NCBI GenBank assembly: GCA_016648135.1
Contig: JADDOH010004261.1
Span: 209,471 to 273,470 of the forward strand
Direction: 5' to 3'
From: Agrypnia vestita
Lineage: Eukaryota > Arthropoda > Insecta > Trichoptera > Phryganeidae
Length of the DNA stretch: 64,000 nt
Below are positions 43,735 through 54,960 of the stretch, in pieces. The translations under genes and the position numbers were made by a program. Each line of letters starts with the position of its first letter. Within the stretch, counting starts at the first letter, position 1. The notes under the pieces are model-generated. The model had not been told where the DNA came from. It did no database searches and saw only the letters and a program-made list of their open reading frames with translations.

Positions 43735-43995
43735 CATCGTCTTTTCGCCGCGGCGGTAGGCATAGAGGACGGAGCGCCATACTACTCTGTCCTGAAACAC
43801 AACTCTCGCTTCCACATTTATGCCCCTTCGCGTGCAAACTCGATGACTGATGCCCTTAACAGTACCATCTTTCGGTAATTGGTTAAAATGATCATGCCAA
43901 GTTTTCCACGGCCGCCCTCTCTTTCTGGCGCATCATATATCTTTCTTACTCTTCTTTCCTCATTCTTTCGCTCAACATGCACACTTGTTGATTGC
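43735..43995 (-). pseudogene. LINE C-terminal remnant
   Basis: Minus strand: VRKIYDAPEREGGRGKLGMI, LLRASVIEFAREGA, stop, then CFRTE and PSSMPTAAAKRR in shifted frames. It resembles the R.RKTW.DH...DRVVWRSVLSAYAAAKRR tail of a lepidopteran LINE. Multiple breaks. Confidence 0.5.
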
Positions 43996-44289
43996 ATTAT
44001 TGGTTTTACAGCAATTGCCATGCAATGCCATTTACTGATCTCGCAAGATTTTTATTTGACAGAATACAAAAATGGAAAGGTAGGGAAAGATTCTGAATAA
44101 ATAATGATCTGGGGGTACCGAAGTTAATGTGGACGATAGTGTAGATAGACTGTGGCGGAGGGGTGGATTTTGGTTTAGTAACAGATTTGAAAATAAGACA
44201 AGCTGGATGACTAAGAAAATAAGAACAGCTCACCAAACCGTTTGTTTCTGAATATTTATTTATTTATTTATTTGTTTACGCCCATTAGG

Positions 44290-44660
44290 TATAGGCTTTT
44301 ACATAAAGAATATAAAATAAATTTCAAAAAGCACATACATTAAACAATATCTGTATAGCATCAGAACATGAGTATAAACTTAAAAATATAAAGTAAAGAG
44401 CAGCGATATGTATATAGGCTTTTACATAAAAAATATAACATAAAATTAAAATGAATATACATTAAACAATATAAGTTATAAGTAGCAAAATATAAAGTAT
44501 CAGGAATAGCACCAAAACATGAGTATAAAAATTAAAAATATAAAGCAAGGAGCAGAAATGTATATAGGCTTTTACATAAAAAATATATCATAAAATTAAA
44601 AAGAACATACATTAAACAATATAAGTTATAAGTAGCAAAATATAAAAGTATCAGGTATTT
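44290..44660. repeat. Tandem repeat, three diverged units of 123-150 bp
   Basis: TATAGGCTTTTACATAAA recurs at 44290, 44413 and 44563, each time followed by ACATTAAACAATAT and most times by AACATGAGTATAAA. The last unit is partial. Confidence 0.85.
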
Positions 44661-44699
44661 ATGTTATAATCCTGTACTACGATGCTGTATATGTTTCAG

Positions 44700-44872
44700 A
44701 ATAACCATCAGAAGCAGTCTATTATGTGTTCATGTTTCTATATGCCCCTCCACTGTAGGCATCTCCCACAGATCGCCAATTCTCTTCATTTTCAACTCTT
44801 GTCATCTGTCTGTCGCTCGCGACTCTTCTGATGTCATCGCTGCATCGAGCTTGAGGGTGGCCAATACTTGTA
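44700..44872 (-). pseudogene. LINE C-terminal remnant
   Basis: Minus frame: GHPQARCSDDIRRVASDRQM, TRVENEENWRSVGDAYSGG, AYRNMNT. It resembles the RW.DDI.RVA...W...A.DR..W...GEAYVQQW ending of RTE-like LINEs. It is short and without further support. Confidence 0.5.
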
Positions 44873-44906
44873 TTAGTGTAGAGCCTCAACCCCAGTGCTG
44901 TCGGAT

Positions 44907-45003
44907 GATTGTCCGATAGTCAACTGCTCGACCACCGATTGCCTGACAAGCCAACTGCCCGACGCCTGATTGCCTGACAGCCAATCAATTACCCGGCAAG
45001 CCA
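44907..45003. repeat. About 30-bp degenerate minisatellite, three units
   Basis: GATTG(T/C)C(C/T)GA.A..CCAA-type units start at 44907, 44937 and 44968, with drift. The 64-codon minus frame over it is not considered a gene. Confidence 0.6.
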
Positions 45004-45301
45004 GTTTCCATAAAAAATTACTAAAATTATAAAATACGCCTTTGCATACTTTTACGAAAACATGCACAAGTTTTTAAATTGTTAAAACTAACAAACTGAT
45101 TAATTTAAATTTAAAACAGAATTTTGAAGAAAAAAAGTTCCTTGTGATTTACTTAGGAACTTAAGAATAATTTATCTCATACTATATATACCTACCTAGA
45201 AATTGAATTGAATATTCTGATATGTTGTATTGTAACTTTTGTTTAGAATAGTAGTTTAAAATCTAAAATGTATTACAGAATAATGTGAATATTCAAACAA
45301 T
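45004..45301. other. Spacer
   Basis: Nothing was recognised. Confidence 0.3.
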
Positions 45302-45496
45302 AAGTAGCTTGTTGGTCTTGTGGTTAGGACACTCGTCTCGTGATCTAATGGTCGCGGGTTCGAATCTCAGCCCAGACTAGGAAGTTAGTCCTATTTTCAT
45401 AGCACAAGCGTTTAGCTTAGTTTGAAAATAGTAAGAATATTGATGTGACACGTATTCCGTGTTCGCATCTCTATTTATTTAAAAAAAAAAAAAAAA
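45302..45496 (+). mobile_element. SINE S1, full-length
   Basis: Head GTAGCTTGTTGGTCTTGTGG; B-box GGTTCGAATC at 45357-45366; complete body; 16-nt A run. Among the best-preserved copies. Confidence 0.95.
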
Positions 45497-46687
45497 TTCT
45501 AGTAATGTAAGTAAATGGAACATCTTTCGGTAACCTACTAGAATAAAATAATCTTAAAATATAGTTTCAAATCGATCAGTTTATGAATATTTTCACTAAA
45601 ATATGCCATTATAAATTTTTGAAATACAATAATTCTGTCAGGCAAACGGCTGTCTGGATGTTGACCCAAACCCAACCCCAGAATCTTCCTTCCCTACAGT
45701 CCTCGCAAAATATATTCAAAAATATTGCTTCTGAAAAGATAAAATATGTGCCATTCTGTTTCTCCAAACAAGACAAATAATGAGCTATTATACTTACCGT
45801 GGTCTGGGATAATAATATACATTTAGGAACTTACGTAAATAGGAGATGTAAGAGCGGTAACCAAAATTGGTATAGCGAACTAACTGTTAATTTTTTTTGA
45901 GGCGTACACTACCAGCGGCCTTCAACATTTAATTTATTCCGATTGGTATTAAGATATCGTTCTAAGGGAAATGAATTTGAAATAATCGAATGACGAAGGA
46001 AATAAATTACTCCAAAAAATATTCGTTTCATACTGAGCTTTAATCAACCTGTATCAACAGTCATGCCGTTTGTTATATTGAATGGTCGCCAATGAAAACA
46101 ATATTAGTTGCACCGCTAAATTGATACAATAATAAATAACATTTCTCGTAATTAATGCTGCGTTCATGATTGCAAAACGATACTTCTCTAAATATTGCCC
46201 GCGGGCAGAATATTCAGCACAACTGCATTATTGCGAACCGTGATAACTATATCAGATTGTATAATAGTGATTATGTGGTACCTACCTACCTATGTGTTAT
46301 ATGTAGAGCATACTTTATGAACGTGTTCTCATTTGCGTTTGTATACAATTGCGGTGTGTTATATAATACAAAGTGGAGCACAAATGATTTATTTCTGTAT
46401 CATTCACTTGCGTGCGTATAAAAGGATTTAGTAAGCTGTAACCCGTCAAAAATGACGACAATGAAAATGTTCCTAAAGAATAAGTATTTAATTATTTATA
46501 GCCATTGAAAAAGTATAACGACTTTTATCAAAATATTTTTTTTATATTTCCCCTGCCGGCAGTTAATGGCACCTACTATTTTAAACCCTGGCGATTGTGC
46601 GTGCTTAAAACCAAAGCGTCCATATAATTAAATAATTAATATTATAAACAAAATTGACATAAAAAATATAATGGGATTTTCTTTCTT
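45497..46687. other. Spacer
   Basis: No gene was recognised. 46160-46430 is less AT-biased, with an 83-codon + frame without motifs. Confidence 0.3.
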
Positions 46688-46760
46688 GGTACCGGGAATC
46701 GAACCCGAGCTCTGGGTGAAAGCCAGATATCCTAACCACAACACCACACAGGAGATGCCA
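46688..46760 (-). pseudogene. tRNA-Glu(TTC)-like sequence
   Basis: The minus strand reads GTGGTTAGGATATCTGGCTT, TCACCCAGAG, CTCGGGTTCGATTCCCGG, which matches tRNA-Glu with anticodon TTC in the anticodon arm and T arm (perfect B-box). The acceptor strands (CTCCTGTG and GTACCAAG) cannot pair, so it is a tRNA pseudogene or SINE head, not an active tRNA gene. Confidence 0.75.
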
Positions 46761-46873
46761 TTGATTGCGGAGAATGTTTATAAAGCACTTAGTGTACTTG
46801 AAGAAAATATTTTTTTTTGGTACAATTTGTTCGCGTCTTTGTTAAGTTCTATATGTAGTCTATTTTTGAAAGG

Positions 46874-47052
46874 TCTCAGACGTACGGTGATGGCAACTTC
46901 CGCGCGAGTTTGCTCGCCGGGGGTTCAAGTCCCATCTCCGGCCGTTTAATTTCGTTTTTTTAACCGTGAATTAGAACGAAATTACGGACGTTACACGAAG
47001 TTACGGGGACAGACAGATAGACGAACGGACGGACGGACGGACGGACAGACAG
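46874..47052 (+). mobile_element. SINE (family S3) ending in (GGAC)n
   Basis: The tRNA-like head includes GGTGATGGCAACTTCC and a B-box GGGTTCAAGTCCC. The body has TTTAATTTCGTTTTTTTAAC, GTGAATTAGAACG and GGACGTTAC. It ends in GACAGACAGATAGACG and a GGAC microsatellite. A relative lies at 35020-35139. Confidence 0.65.
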
Positions 47053-48088
47053 AAAACGAAATTATTATAATTGGGATCTCTAGCATTGCATACTTGGATT
47101 TTATTCCACACTAAGCGCTTGCGGTATAATTTTTCTTCACCCAGTCCTGCTCTCCTTTTCTTCATTTCAATTTGTACTTAAGATTTTTTTTTATTACATA
47201 AAAAGCATCATTATCATCTTCAGTCAATATTAATCCATTGCTAAATAGAGGTTGTCATCAATATTTTCCATTTCACTCCCACTGCTCCGATAATTTGGTC
47301 TTTTAATCAAGTATTAGGCGGTTGTTTTTTTACTTAAACTATATTATTTTCATTTATGTATCTATGCATACATAAATACAAGTTAAATTGAACGTTATTT
47401 TATAGTTCAAAAAATAGAATAAAATTGTTATTTTTTATTATTAGTTTACATTTTACGAAACGATCTTATGCGTATAAAAATATCTTTATACATTTAAAAT
47501 CTCTTATTAATTCAATAGGTTTAACATTGTGGCCCGATTTATTGATTGTATGATAGGTATTTATAATATTTATAGTATTTATGTATCCGAGACATCTTTC
47601 TGTTTTAACTTATTCTTTGTAATATTGAATCAAACCATGATATAATTTTAATGCTTATACACTATCCTCTCGTCTGATTATTCTATTATTGGAAAATGTG
47701 GATTTGTATTTTTAAAACAATAAGGTATAAACACGAAAGTATAAGTGTAGAAATCAAAATCAAAGCCCTGCATTTAGTCTTGAGTTTAATTTGTTTTTTA
47801 TTATTATTATTTTAGTAAGGCCATACCAAAAATAATGAATATTTTTCATTAACTTGTTACATTAAAATAATAGTTCCTAAGGCTTACAATATTTATTGTG
47901 GGAAACAAAATCTACTTTATTTGAAACTTTTACTGTTTATTTTTTTTAATGAAATAAAATTGTTTTATATACCTACGTCGCGTACAAAATACCTGTGTAA
48001 TATAACTAAACGGTACCTACCTACAATTATACATAATAATATTAGAAAAATAGTAAGATATTTGTTCGCGTTTGCATATACATATTGT
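47053..48088. other. AT-rich spacer
   Basis: No feature was recognised. Confidence 0.35.
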
Positions 48089-48333
48089 GTACGTTCCAGG
48101 GGCATGCAGTGAGAATAAGAAGCATGATTTTTTCCCAGGCATACATTTTAAAAAGAAACCTAAATAAGAGGCATACCTCATAATATTCAGATCACAATAA
48201 TTAACATATTATTCGGATTATTATTTCGTAATATTCTGTTAAATAAATATTTAATTTTGATTTTTTTCCAAATATAGGTATGTTTAGACAAAAGTCACGC
48301 TTCTTGTTTCCACTGCATGCACCTGGTACGTAC
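48089..48333. mobile_element. hAT-type MITE, short copy
   Basis: The element is 48097-48325 (229 bp). It begins CAGGGGCATGCAGTGAGAAT, and the reversed right end is CAGGTGCATGCAGTGGAAAC; the terminal repeat continues through AAGAAGCATGA. The flanks GTACGTTC (48089-48096) and GTACGTAC (48326-48333) are an 8-bp duplication with one mismatch. Homologous to 38411-38873 without the inner hairpin. Confidence 0.88.
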
Positions 48334-48539
48334 CTATTCAAAAGGCCAAATTGCTGTCACTAAAAAATTGCGCACGTCATAGTTTATTATATTTATGATA
48401 AACTGCGAGGTCGTTTCTAAAAATTGCAAACCGTTCCTTTCTAAAAAGATTCCTTCCGCCAGGATAACATCGCATCCAGGAGGTGTCTGGATTTCCTCGA
48501 GAGCGGTGAAAATTAAAAATTGGAATTTGCGAGATGAAA

Positions 48540-48814
48540 ATGCCGCGATATGTCGGTGGGCGGGCGGCGGGGGGGGCGCGCTGCCGGCCGCGGCCCATCA
48601 GTCCGCGCCCGCTCGCACGCCGCGCCGCCCGCCGCCTGCGCTCCGAGTGCCGATTGATAGCGCGATTGCCAAAAGCCCGCGCGATAAGGGAGCACACCTC
48701 CTCGACTGTTATGTGACCCTGGTGCCCGGGGTGGTGCGCGCAAGTTCCGTCGGTGATCTGTCACGCCGCCGATCGCGCAGCCCGCGCGTGGACCGGCGAC
48801 ACACCGTTTGAAAG
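48540..48814 (+). other. CpG-rich candidate 5'UTR exon
   Basis: The most GC- and CpG-rich block of the window (for example GGGCGGGCGGCGGGGGGGGC near 48558), ending in AAAG|GTACGT with the donor at 48815. It is open for more than 130 codons on + and more than 100 on -, as expected of GC-rich DNA. The coding sense is unproven. Its position 4.3 kb upstream of a first coding exon on the same strand makes a promoter with a non-coding first exon the most likely reading. Its 5' limit is unknown. Confidence 0.5.
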
Positions 48815-50104
48815 GTACGTACCGTCATTAAGACCTCGGCTTCACTCTCGCTTTCGTTACCTGCTCTACTGATATTCACACTTCAAACAATCTAAAATAA
48901 TTATATTTATATCTAAATTTTTAACATTATTAAATTTCCTAAAAATCCAGTAGACCTACCTATTTAATTTTTAAAGCGACAAATAGTTTTTCATCAAATT
49001 TATCCAAGAAAATTTTTAATTAAAATTGAGGAGTACTATTTAATCTTCTCGAAGAACAAGCAATAGGTATTTGACAGCCCTGTAAGAATTGAATGTCGGT
49101 AATACCTATCAATAAAAAATGCAGGTTTTAAAAAAATTTAATGCGCCGATTTTACTAACAATTTGACAAATTTAAATGCTTATGAAAAGCTTTTGATTTA
49201 AAATAATACAAAATGCACATTCATAAATTATTATTAGCAGAAAGATCAATGCAGTTCCTTTTGTATTTTGTCTGTGATGATATTATTTAAAGTGATTTTA
49301 TTATATACCTACAAGATTGAATATTTTTGTTAAATGTATTTTTTAAATATTTTGTATATATATATAAACAGCATGATGGTATTAGTGAAAAAAAAGAAAT
49401 AATTTTGAATACTTGAATGCAAGTATGTCTGTTTGTATACAGTTTTAACGAGCCTTTAATTGGTGAATTTTAAAAGTATTTAAAGAAGGTTGAATGTAAT
49501 CAACAAAAATAAAGACGATAACCTACCTTCCATGTGTCCCCTATCTGTAAACTGAGTCATAAATCAGTCTCAAGAATGGTTCATGTAAACAGAAACATTC
49601 TTCGGAGCAACAATCCTTCATCTTGCAAGCTGTCTCTTCTAATCCACCTGTAATAGTCGTTATCTAATCAGCTCCTCCATATCTGTTCTCCCTCCCGCCG
49701 CGAGTTTATTCGGTCAGGAGGAGCTACTTGTTGCTTGCTTTTTTATGCTTTCGCTATCGTTAGGTTTTCCGGATTAATATTGTTAGACCTCGTTTTTCAA
49801 TTCAAGGCAGGTGAAATGAGAACATTTTCAAAATAATTATTTATGAGAAAATAATCCTTCGTTAACATTACAGGTATACAATTTTTTGCCGCCAGAATAT
49901 ACTGGGATTGCTATTAAAATTAGCGATTGGTGCATATATTAAATAAATTCAATGTACGTCGGATATAAGTGGGAATAAAAAAAGAATTTGGTTGTCAACC
50001 TTCGATAAAAGACGGCAGATGAAAAAGAAGATTTTGGCAACATCGTCTTCGATTTTATTTCAAAATTTGTTTCAGATTGGGCAAATGAATTATACCTAAT
50101 TGAA
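48815..50104 (+). other. Putative first intron, left part
   Basis: The GT at 48815-48816 pairs in theory with the AG at 53089-53090. AT-rich; no repeat was recognised in this part. Confidence 0.35.
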
Positions 50105-50400
50105 AAATAAGTGTACTTATTTCTTCTTCCTCATAGTTATGCTCTCAATGAGAGAGAGAGAGAGAGCAGTCGTGATCACGGAACTGCGATTAATTATAAT
50201 GACAATGATGATATGTCGCAATCTATTTCTGTACGTGGTATTTCTTTTTGTTTTCTAGGAGTGGGCTCTAAGATTCAACAAGGTTGGTCAACCGTGTTGG
50301 TTTCCTTCCATAAGATGCGATACCTTTCATCCATATTTGAATCACTAATTTCTCCATGGTGTCCACATGACTGCTGATATGACCAAAATAACTAAGATTT
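50105..50400 (-). pseudogene. LINE C-terminal remnant inside the putative intron
   Basis: The minus strand reads RLENLSYFGHISSHVDTMEK, LVIQIWMKGI, then GRKPTRLTNLVESEPT. L.YFGHI.R.....E.LV.QG..EG...GR.PTRW.D is the LINE post-RT tail. A (GA)n run lies at 50150-50167. Confidence 0.45.
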
Positions 50401-50616
50401 TCGAGTCGTTTAATTTTTGATTCCTCTATGATTGAGGTATTCGTTCTGCAGATTATCTATAACCATGCATTGCCGTCATCACATTTCAAGAGATTCCATC
50501 TTCGCTCCCGTTCTCTCAGAATTCATGTTTCAGCACCACAGAGAAAGATTGGGAAGATTTATTGAGAAAATTGAGGAGTGGATATCTTCGTACCATTCAT
50601 TGTCATCTATCTTTGA

Positions 50617-50755
50617 GTAGCTTGTTGGTATAGTGGTTATTACTCTCGCCTAGTGATCCGGTGGTCGGTGATTAGCGCCCTTCTAGGAGACTTTGAAAAA
50701 AGTAAGAATTTTGATGCGACACGTATTCTGCGTTCGATTCGCCCTTTTCTTTTAA
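50617..50755 (+). mobile_element. SINE S1, deleted copy
   Basis: Head GTAGCTTGTTGGTATAGTGG; the first arm of the body hairpin is missing, so GGAGACTTTGAAAAAAGTAA joins head to body. The end is CGTTCGATTCGCCC and A/T-rich. Confidence 0.75.
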
Positions 50756-52716
50756 AATAATAAAAAAAACGGTATAATACCGGATAAGAAAAGAGTGTGG
50801 AATTTTGTATTTTTGCATTATGCTAACTATCGCATAACAGATGAACAATGTGATGACTATGTATTTCTTGTTTGAAAAATATGACCGAGTGTTTTGATAG
50901 AATTTCTAATTTTTTTAGTAAAAAATCAAAAAAGAAAATATATTATAAAACTACGTTATTCTGACAACAATATTTTTTGAACCTCATTTGCATAAACAAA
51001 CAATTCGGGTCATGGCGAATCTTCCCGTGGGCGTAAGGCCTCAATCAAAAGTAGATTTTGAAAAAAAGATGAATAAATAATTGAATGACGTGTATTGACG
51101 TCATATTCCTTTTTGACAATCTCTCCTGAAAATTGCACCCAGTTATACCTTTATTGTGAAAAAATTCCGACCAGCCGTTCCCTTAGGTTTAAATTGAAAT
51201 TAATATTGCTTATTTCTAATAGGCATGATGACAGATTTTGAAATAACATGATTTCAGTAATAAACTAAGTTTTTACGCAAATAATTGCATTTTCATCTAC
51301 ATATTTTTAATTTCGCGCGAAAACGCCCGCAGCTGTCATTTCGTCTACGTGACGTCAAGCTTCAGTAAACATTGCATTGTGTCTATGGCAACGGTTCAAA
51401 GACACGGTGTTGGGTACTGAGGCGTGATGTCATTCGCTCTGACCGGTGTTTCAGTTAAAATGGCGGATTGCACAATTTTATACTTTTATTTTATTGAAAA
51501 TTATATTAATCTCAATGTGTTTATTAAAACTGGATAATATTTTAGAATCCTTTCAAAATATTTTCTTCTCTAAAATCACTTATTCTTTAATACTGTCATC
51601 ATTCTTTTTAATTTTTTTATCGCAAAACCCGCTTCGCGCCCCCCTCCTCTTTCCCCAATAGTCCATTAGTGTGCGATTGCGAGGAAATGCCGTTAATATT
51701 CAAATGGACTTTAATTGGATCACGATAAAACTAGACAATTCGGGTTTTTAATAAGCGTTGTTCGCGATTCGTGAATTCAAATGAACGAATAATATACGAA
51801 TTATGATCGCCTTGGATTTAAATTTATAAACTAAGCGAAATACTATATGTTTTGTACTTTTTTAATCACGTACCATTTATATCAATTACGCAGGTCATCG
51901 CCAAAATTATTCCGTTGAAAAAAATGTTCCTGTGCTTACACGAAACTAGGCATCAAATGATTGTGGTACACATACATTTTTAGAAAAAAATGAGGTAGGT
52001 ACATATATTTTTAAAAAAAGATTTAGATTTTTAAAACTTTCCTGATATTATCCATAAACTTTTCAATAGCTTCTACGTCATGTCGTTGAAAATTTAGAAG
52101 CACTGGGTCAATATAATCACACCTACAGTGTCACCAGCGCGCTTGGTGCGTTCACGTTCGAGTTTCTATCACTTTATGAGTAACAGCTGTTAAATCAGTC
52201 TAGATTAATCGATCCGGATCGTTACATGGACCTTCGAAAAATAAAATCTCCGTATCTTTAGCACCAAAATCTTCTTGAATATGAGTGATGAAAGTGGGTC
52301 AGGAATTTTAACATTTAGTTTTAATTTTAGTTTTTTGCAACAACAAACTACATTTATTAAAAAAAACTTAAGTTGGCACAAGATCCAGCATAATGGATAA
52401 TGTCTCGATTAAGTTCAATTTATTGGCTCATGTAATCTAATGAAACAATAATATGAAGAAGATAGAAACGATTGAATGTTTGCTTACCTGAAGTTTGCAG
52501 CAATACTCAAGTCTTTAGGAAGGTTGTACTAAATTTTGTTGCTTCGTATATGGATGGGAGATTCTCGTTAGAATGTTTAATTCAGATTTTTCCATCGTCG
52601 ACCGATGTTATTAGTTATTTTTACTATCATAATTATTATGTATGCATAATACATACATTATATTATTTGTGTCATTTCATTAAAATAATTCTTACCTTTG
52701 CAGGTTGGCCACAATT
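50756..52716. other. Putative first intron, middle part
   Basis: Mostly AT-rich. TGACGTCA (CRE-like) occurs near 51097 and 51350. TCTTCCCGTGGGCGTAAGGC near 51021 resembles a frequent lepidopteran LINE 3'UTR word. No gene was recognised. Confidence 0.3.
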
Positions 52717-52872
52717 TTATTAAGCCTTATGCTTAGCCAATAAAATAACTGTCTTAGCCTATAGCCAATAAAATAACTTATTAAGCCGTATGCTTAGCCA
52801 ATAAAATAACTGTCTTAGCCTATAACCAATAAAATAACTTATTAAGCCGTATGCTTAGCCAATATATAACTG
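52717..52872. repeat. 61-bp tandem repeat, 2.6 units
   Basis: TTATTAAGCC units start at 52717, 52778 and 52839. Each carries AGCCAATAAAATAACT twice, so there is a half-unit substructure and an array of CCAAT words. Confidence 0.9.
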
Positions 52873-53090
52873 TCACTTTGTCCCTTAAATGGATACAAAA
52901 AAATCTCTTTGGACATTCCACTTTTCTTTGCTCATCCAACGTAGACAGGTGGAAGCATACTGCCTCGTATTAAAAAAATCTGTACAAAACACTTTTTTTG
53001 ATTTGTTTTTCTTGCCACAATCACAATTTGTTAGTAGGTAGGTACTTGATATTTTTTCGCAGTATGTAGTTGAATAACTTTGTTTCGCAG

Positions 53091-53231
53091 TGGTCCTGGT
53101 GGTATGGGGTGGATCCGCGGCTGCCAGGGGGTGCCGCTGTGAGGCGCGGAGGGGGTGGGGGGCGGGAGGATGAGGGCCGCTCTCGTAGCCGCCTGCCTGC
53201 TGCTACTGGCTCCCATCACCGGTTCCTACCA
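53091..53231 (+). CDS. First coding exon of a secreted or membrane protein
   Basis: The acceptor TTTGTTTCGCAG ends at 53090. An in-frame upstream mini-ORF (ATG 53104) stops at TGA 53140-53142. The main ATG at 53170 has A at -3. It encodes MRAALVAACLLLLAPITGSY plus two bases of the next codon, then a donor A|GTAAGT at 53232 (phase 2). Charged Arg, a Leu/Ala-rich core and a Gly-Ser end make a textbook signal peptide, so the product enters the secretory pathway. The mature protein is encoded downstream, probably beyond the window, so the gene cannot be named. GC content is far above the flanks. The 5'UTR part is 53091-53169. Confidence 0.7.
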
Positions 53232-53313
53232 GTAAGTACCTAAAACTACATCCGACTCAGGCAATTTGCGTACATTGATATTTATGCATGGCTATTTTTG
53301 ATTACTTTAAAGA

Positions 53314-54053
53314 ATCATCATCATCTTCTTCTTCTTCATCAGCCTTCGTCTTTCCACTGCTGGATATAGGCCTCTTCCTTATTTTTCCATTCTTCCCTGT
53401 TGTTGGCTAACTGTAGCCATTTCTTTCCCCCCACAGCGACAATATCATCGGCCCATCTCTTTTGAGGTCTTCCGATGCCTCTTTTATTTTCCCAAGGTCT
53501 CCATTTCAGAACTTTGGGAGGCCATCTTGTAGTATACTGTCTTGCAACGTGTCCTGCCCATTACCATTTTAGCTTCGCTACACGATCCATGATATCCACT
53601 ACTCTAGTTCTTCGCCTAATTTCGTCGTTTCTAATTCTATCTCTTAGGCTTACTCCAAGCATGGATCTCTCCATGGATCGTTGCGTGCATTTGAGCTTTT
53701 CTACACTTTTCTTTGTAAGGGCCATAGTCTCCAATCCATACGTCATCACTGGCAGTATGCACGATTCAAAGGTTTTTCTTTTTAGGCTAATTGGGATCTC
53801 TTTGTTCTCGAAGATATGTTTGAGTTTGCCAAAAGCAGCCCAGCTCATTCCTATTCGTCTTGGCAATTCTGCTGTTTGGTTCTCTTTGTTCATTTTTATC
53901 TTGTGTCCTAGGTATATATATTCATCTACTATTTCAATATTATTACCATTGATTGTGATGATTTTGTTCTCTGGACTCAAATTTTTTGTTTTCTTTACAT
54001 TCATCTTAAGACCAACTTTGCTCGAAGCTTCGTGTAGTTTGAAGCTTCGAGCA
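53314..54053 (-). pseudogene. 5'-truncated LINE RT C-terminus (family L2)
   Basis: Minus strand from about 54040: KLHEASSKVGLKMNVKKTK (end of RT), IVDEYIYLGHKIKM, RRIGMSWAAFGKLKHIFEN, ISLKRKTFESCILPVMTYG, ETMALTKKSVEKLKC, MERSMLGVSLRDRIRNDEIR, VAKLKW, a TAA where Q is usual, WAGHVARQ, RPWENKRGIGRPQKRWADD, KKWLQLANNREEW and a stop. It then ends in a (GAA)n/(GAT)n tail at 53314. With one visible nonsense codon it is among the better preserved fragments. It lies about 80 bp downstream of the first coding exon, antisense, in the following intron. Confidence 0.85.
54019..54053. repeat. 13-bp snap-back hairpin at a LINE 5' break
   Basis: TGCTCGAAGCTTC (54019-54031) and its exact complement GAAGCTTCGAGCA (54041-54053) flank a 9-base loop exactly at the 5' limit of LINE homology. 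Confidence 0.9.
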
Positions 54054-54469
54054 ACATACTATTGAAAAATACAGTTCACCCTTGAAATATTTGTCATAGT
54101 ATACACAAAAATCTAAGTAAAACTATCTTAATCATAAAACCTGTGACTTTTTCTCCATCGCGTAAAAGGCGATAGAGAGAAAGTATATATAAATATATCC
54201 TATATTATAGGAAATTGATGCATTTTATTAGTACAAAGTGAGATTTTTTTGAATTGTGGATACGTTAATTTTTTATTTTTAAGATACATTTTCACGGGAT
54301 TGAATAAACAAGTCTATTGTCAAAATTTTGATTATTTTGACAAATCTTATGACATGCATCTAAACATTATTTACTTTTTAATTGAAAACATAACCTATTG
54401 TGATGCTGCTATAGGACTATGATATTTTAAGCAAATTAGAGAAAAAAAAATTAGAGATTTAATAAAAGA
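54054..54469. other. Spacer
   Basis: Nothing was recognised. Confidence 0.3.
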
Positions 54470-54960
54470 TAGATAGATATATTTAAGATATCTCACGGAG
54501 ATGAAGCTATTTATATGGGAAAGTAGGTGTGGAAGACTTTTGGTGTTTATAGGGTTTACATTCGGCTGGGTTAAGTGACTTAACACAAAGTCACGTTCAC
54601 CCACTCCACCCATGATTACCACCACATCTATCAAATTTTTGGCAATTGTATATACGAAATTTATGCAAAATATTTGACTTTAACCTACCGCGATGTTATC
54701 TTTGGTTAAAATTTGTTGTCTCCACGAACCAGTACATAGATGCCCTGTTGGTAATGAGATATCTATTTTTGACTATTGTGTGAACGATATCTTTTGTAAA
54801 TTGATTAATTAAGCCAGGCTTATGATAGGTCGTAAGTCTTATAAGCACCCACAGACTTCCGTATCTACTTTCCTTAAAAAAGCTTCATCTATTTGACACA
54901 TCTATCATATAACTTGATTAATTATGATCCCTCCGGCGACAAAAATCCAGTAGTTGTGTA
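54470..54960 (+). mobile_element. Foldback element, diverged full-length copy
   Basis: The left arm (GATATCTCACGGAGATGAAG, GGGAAAGTAGGTGTGGAAGA) and the right arm (AGGTCGTAAGTCTTATAAGC, ACTTCCGTATCTACTTTCC, AAGCTTCATCTATTTGACAC) are inverted over about 110 bp. The 3' extension (TTGATTAATTATGATCCC, AAAAATCCAGTAG) is recognisable. No target duplication was found. An older copy. Confidence 0.75.

Noticed and set aside
48377..48811. Arg-rich proteins on both strands
   Set aside because: Overlapping open frames on both strands in CpG-rich DNA; more likely promoter and 5'UTR.
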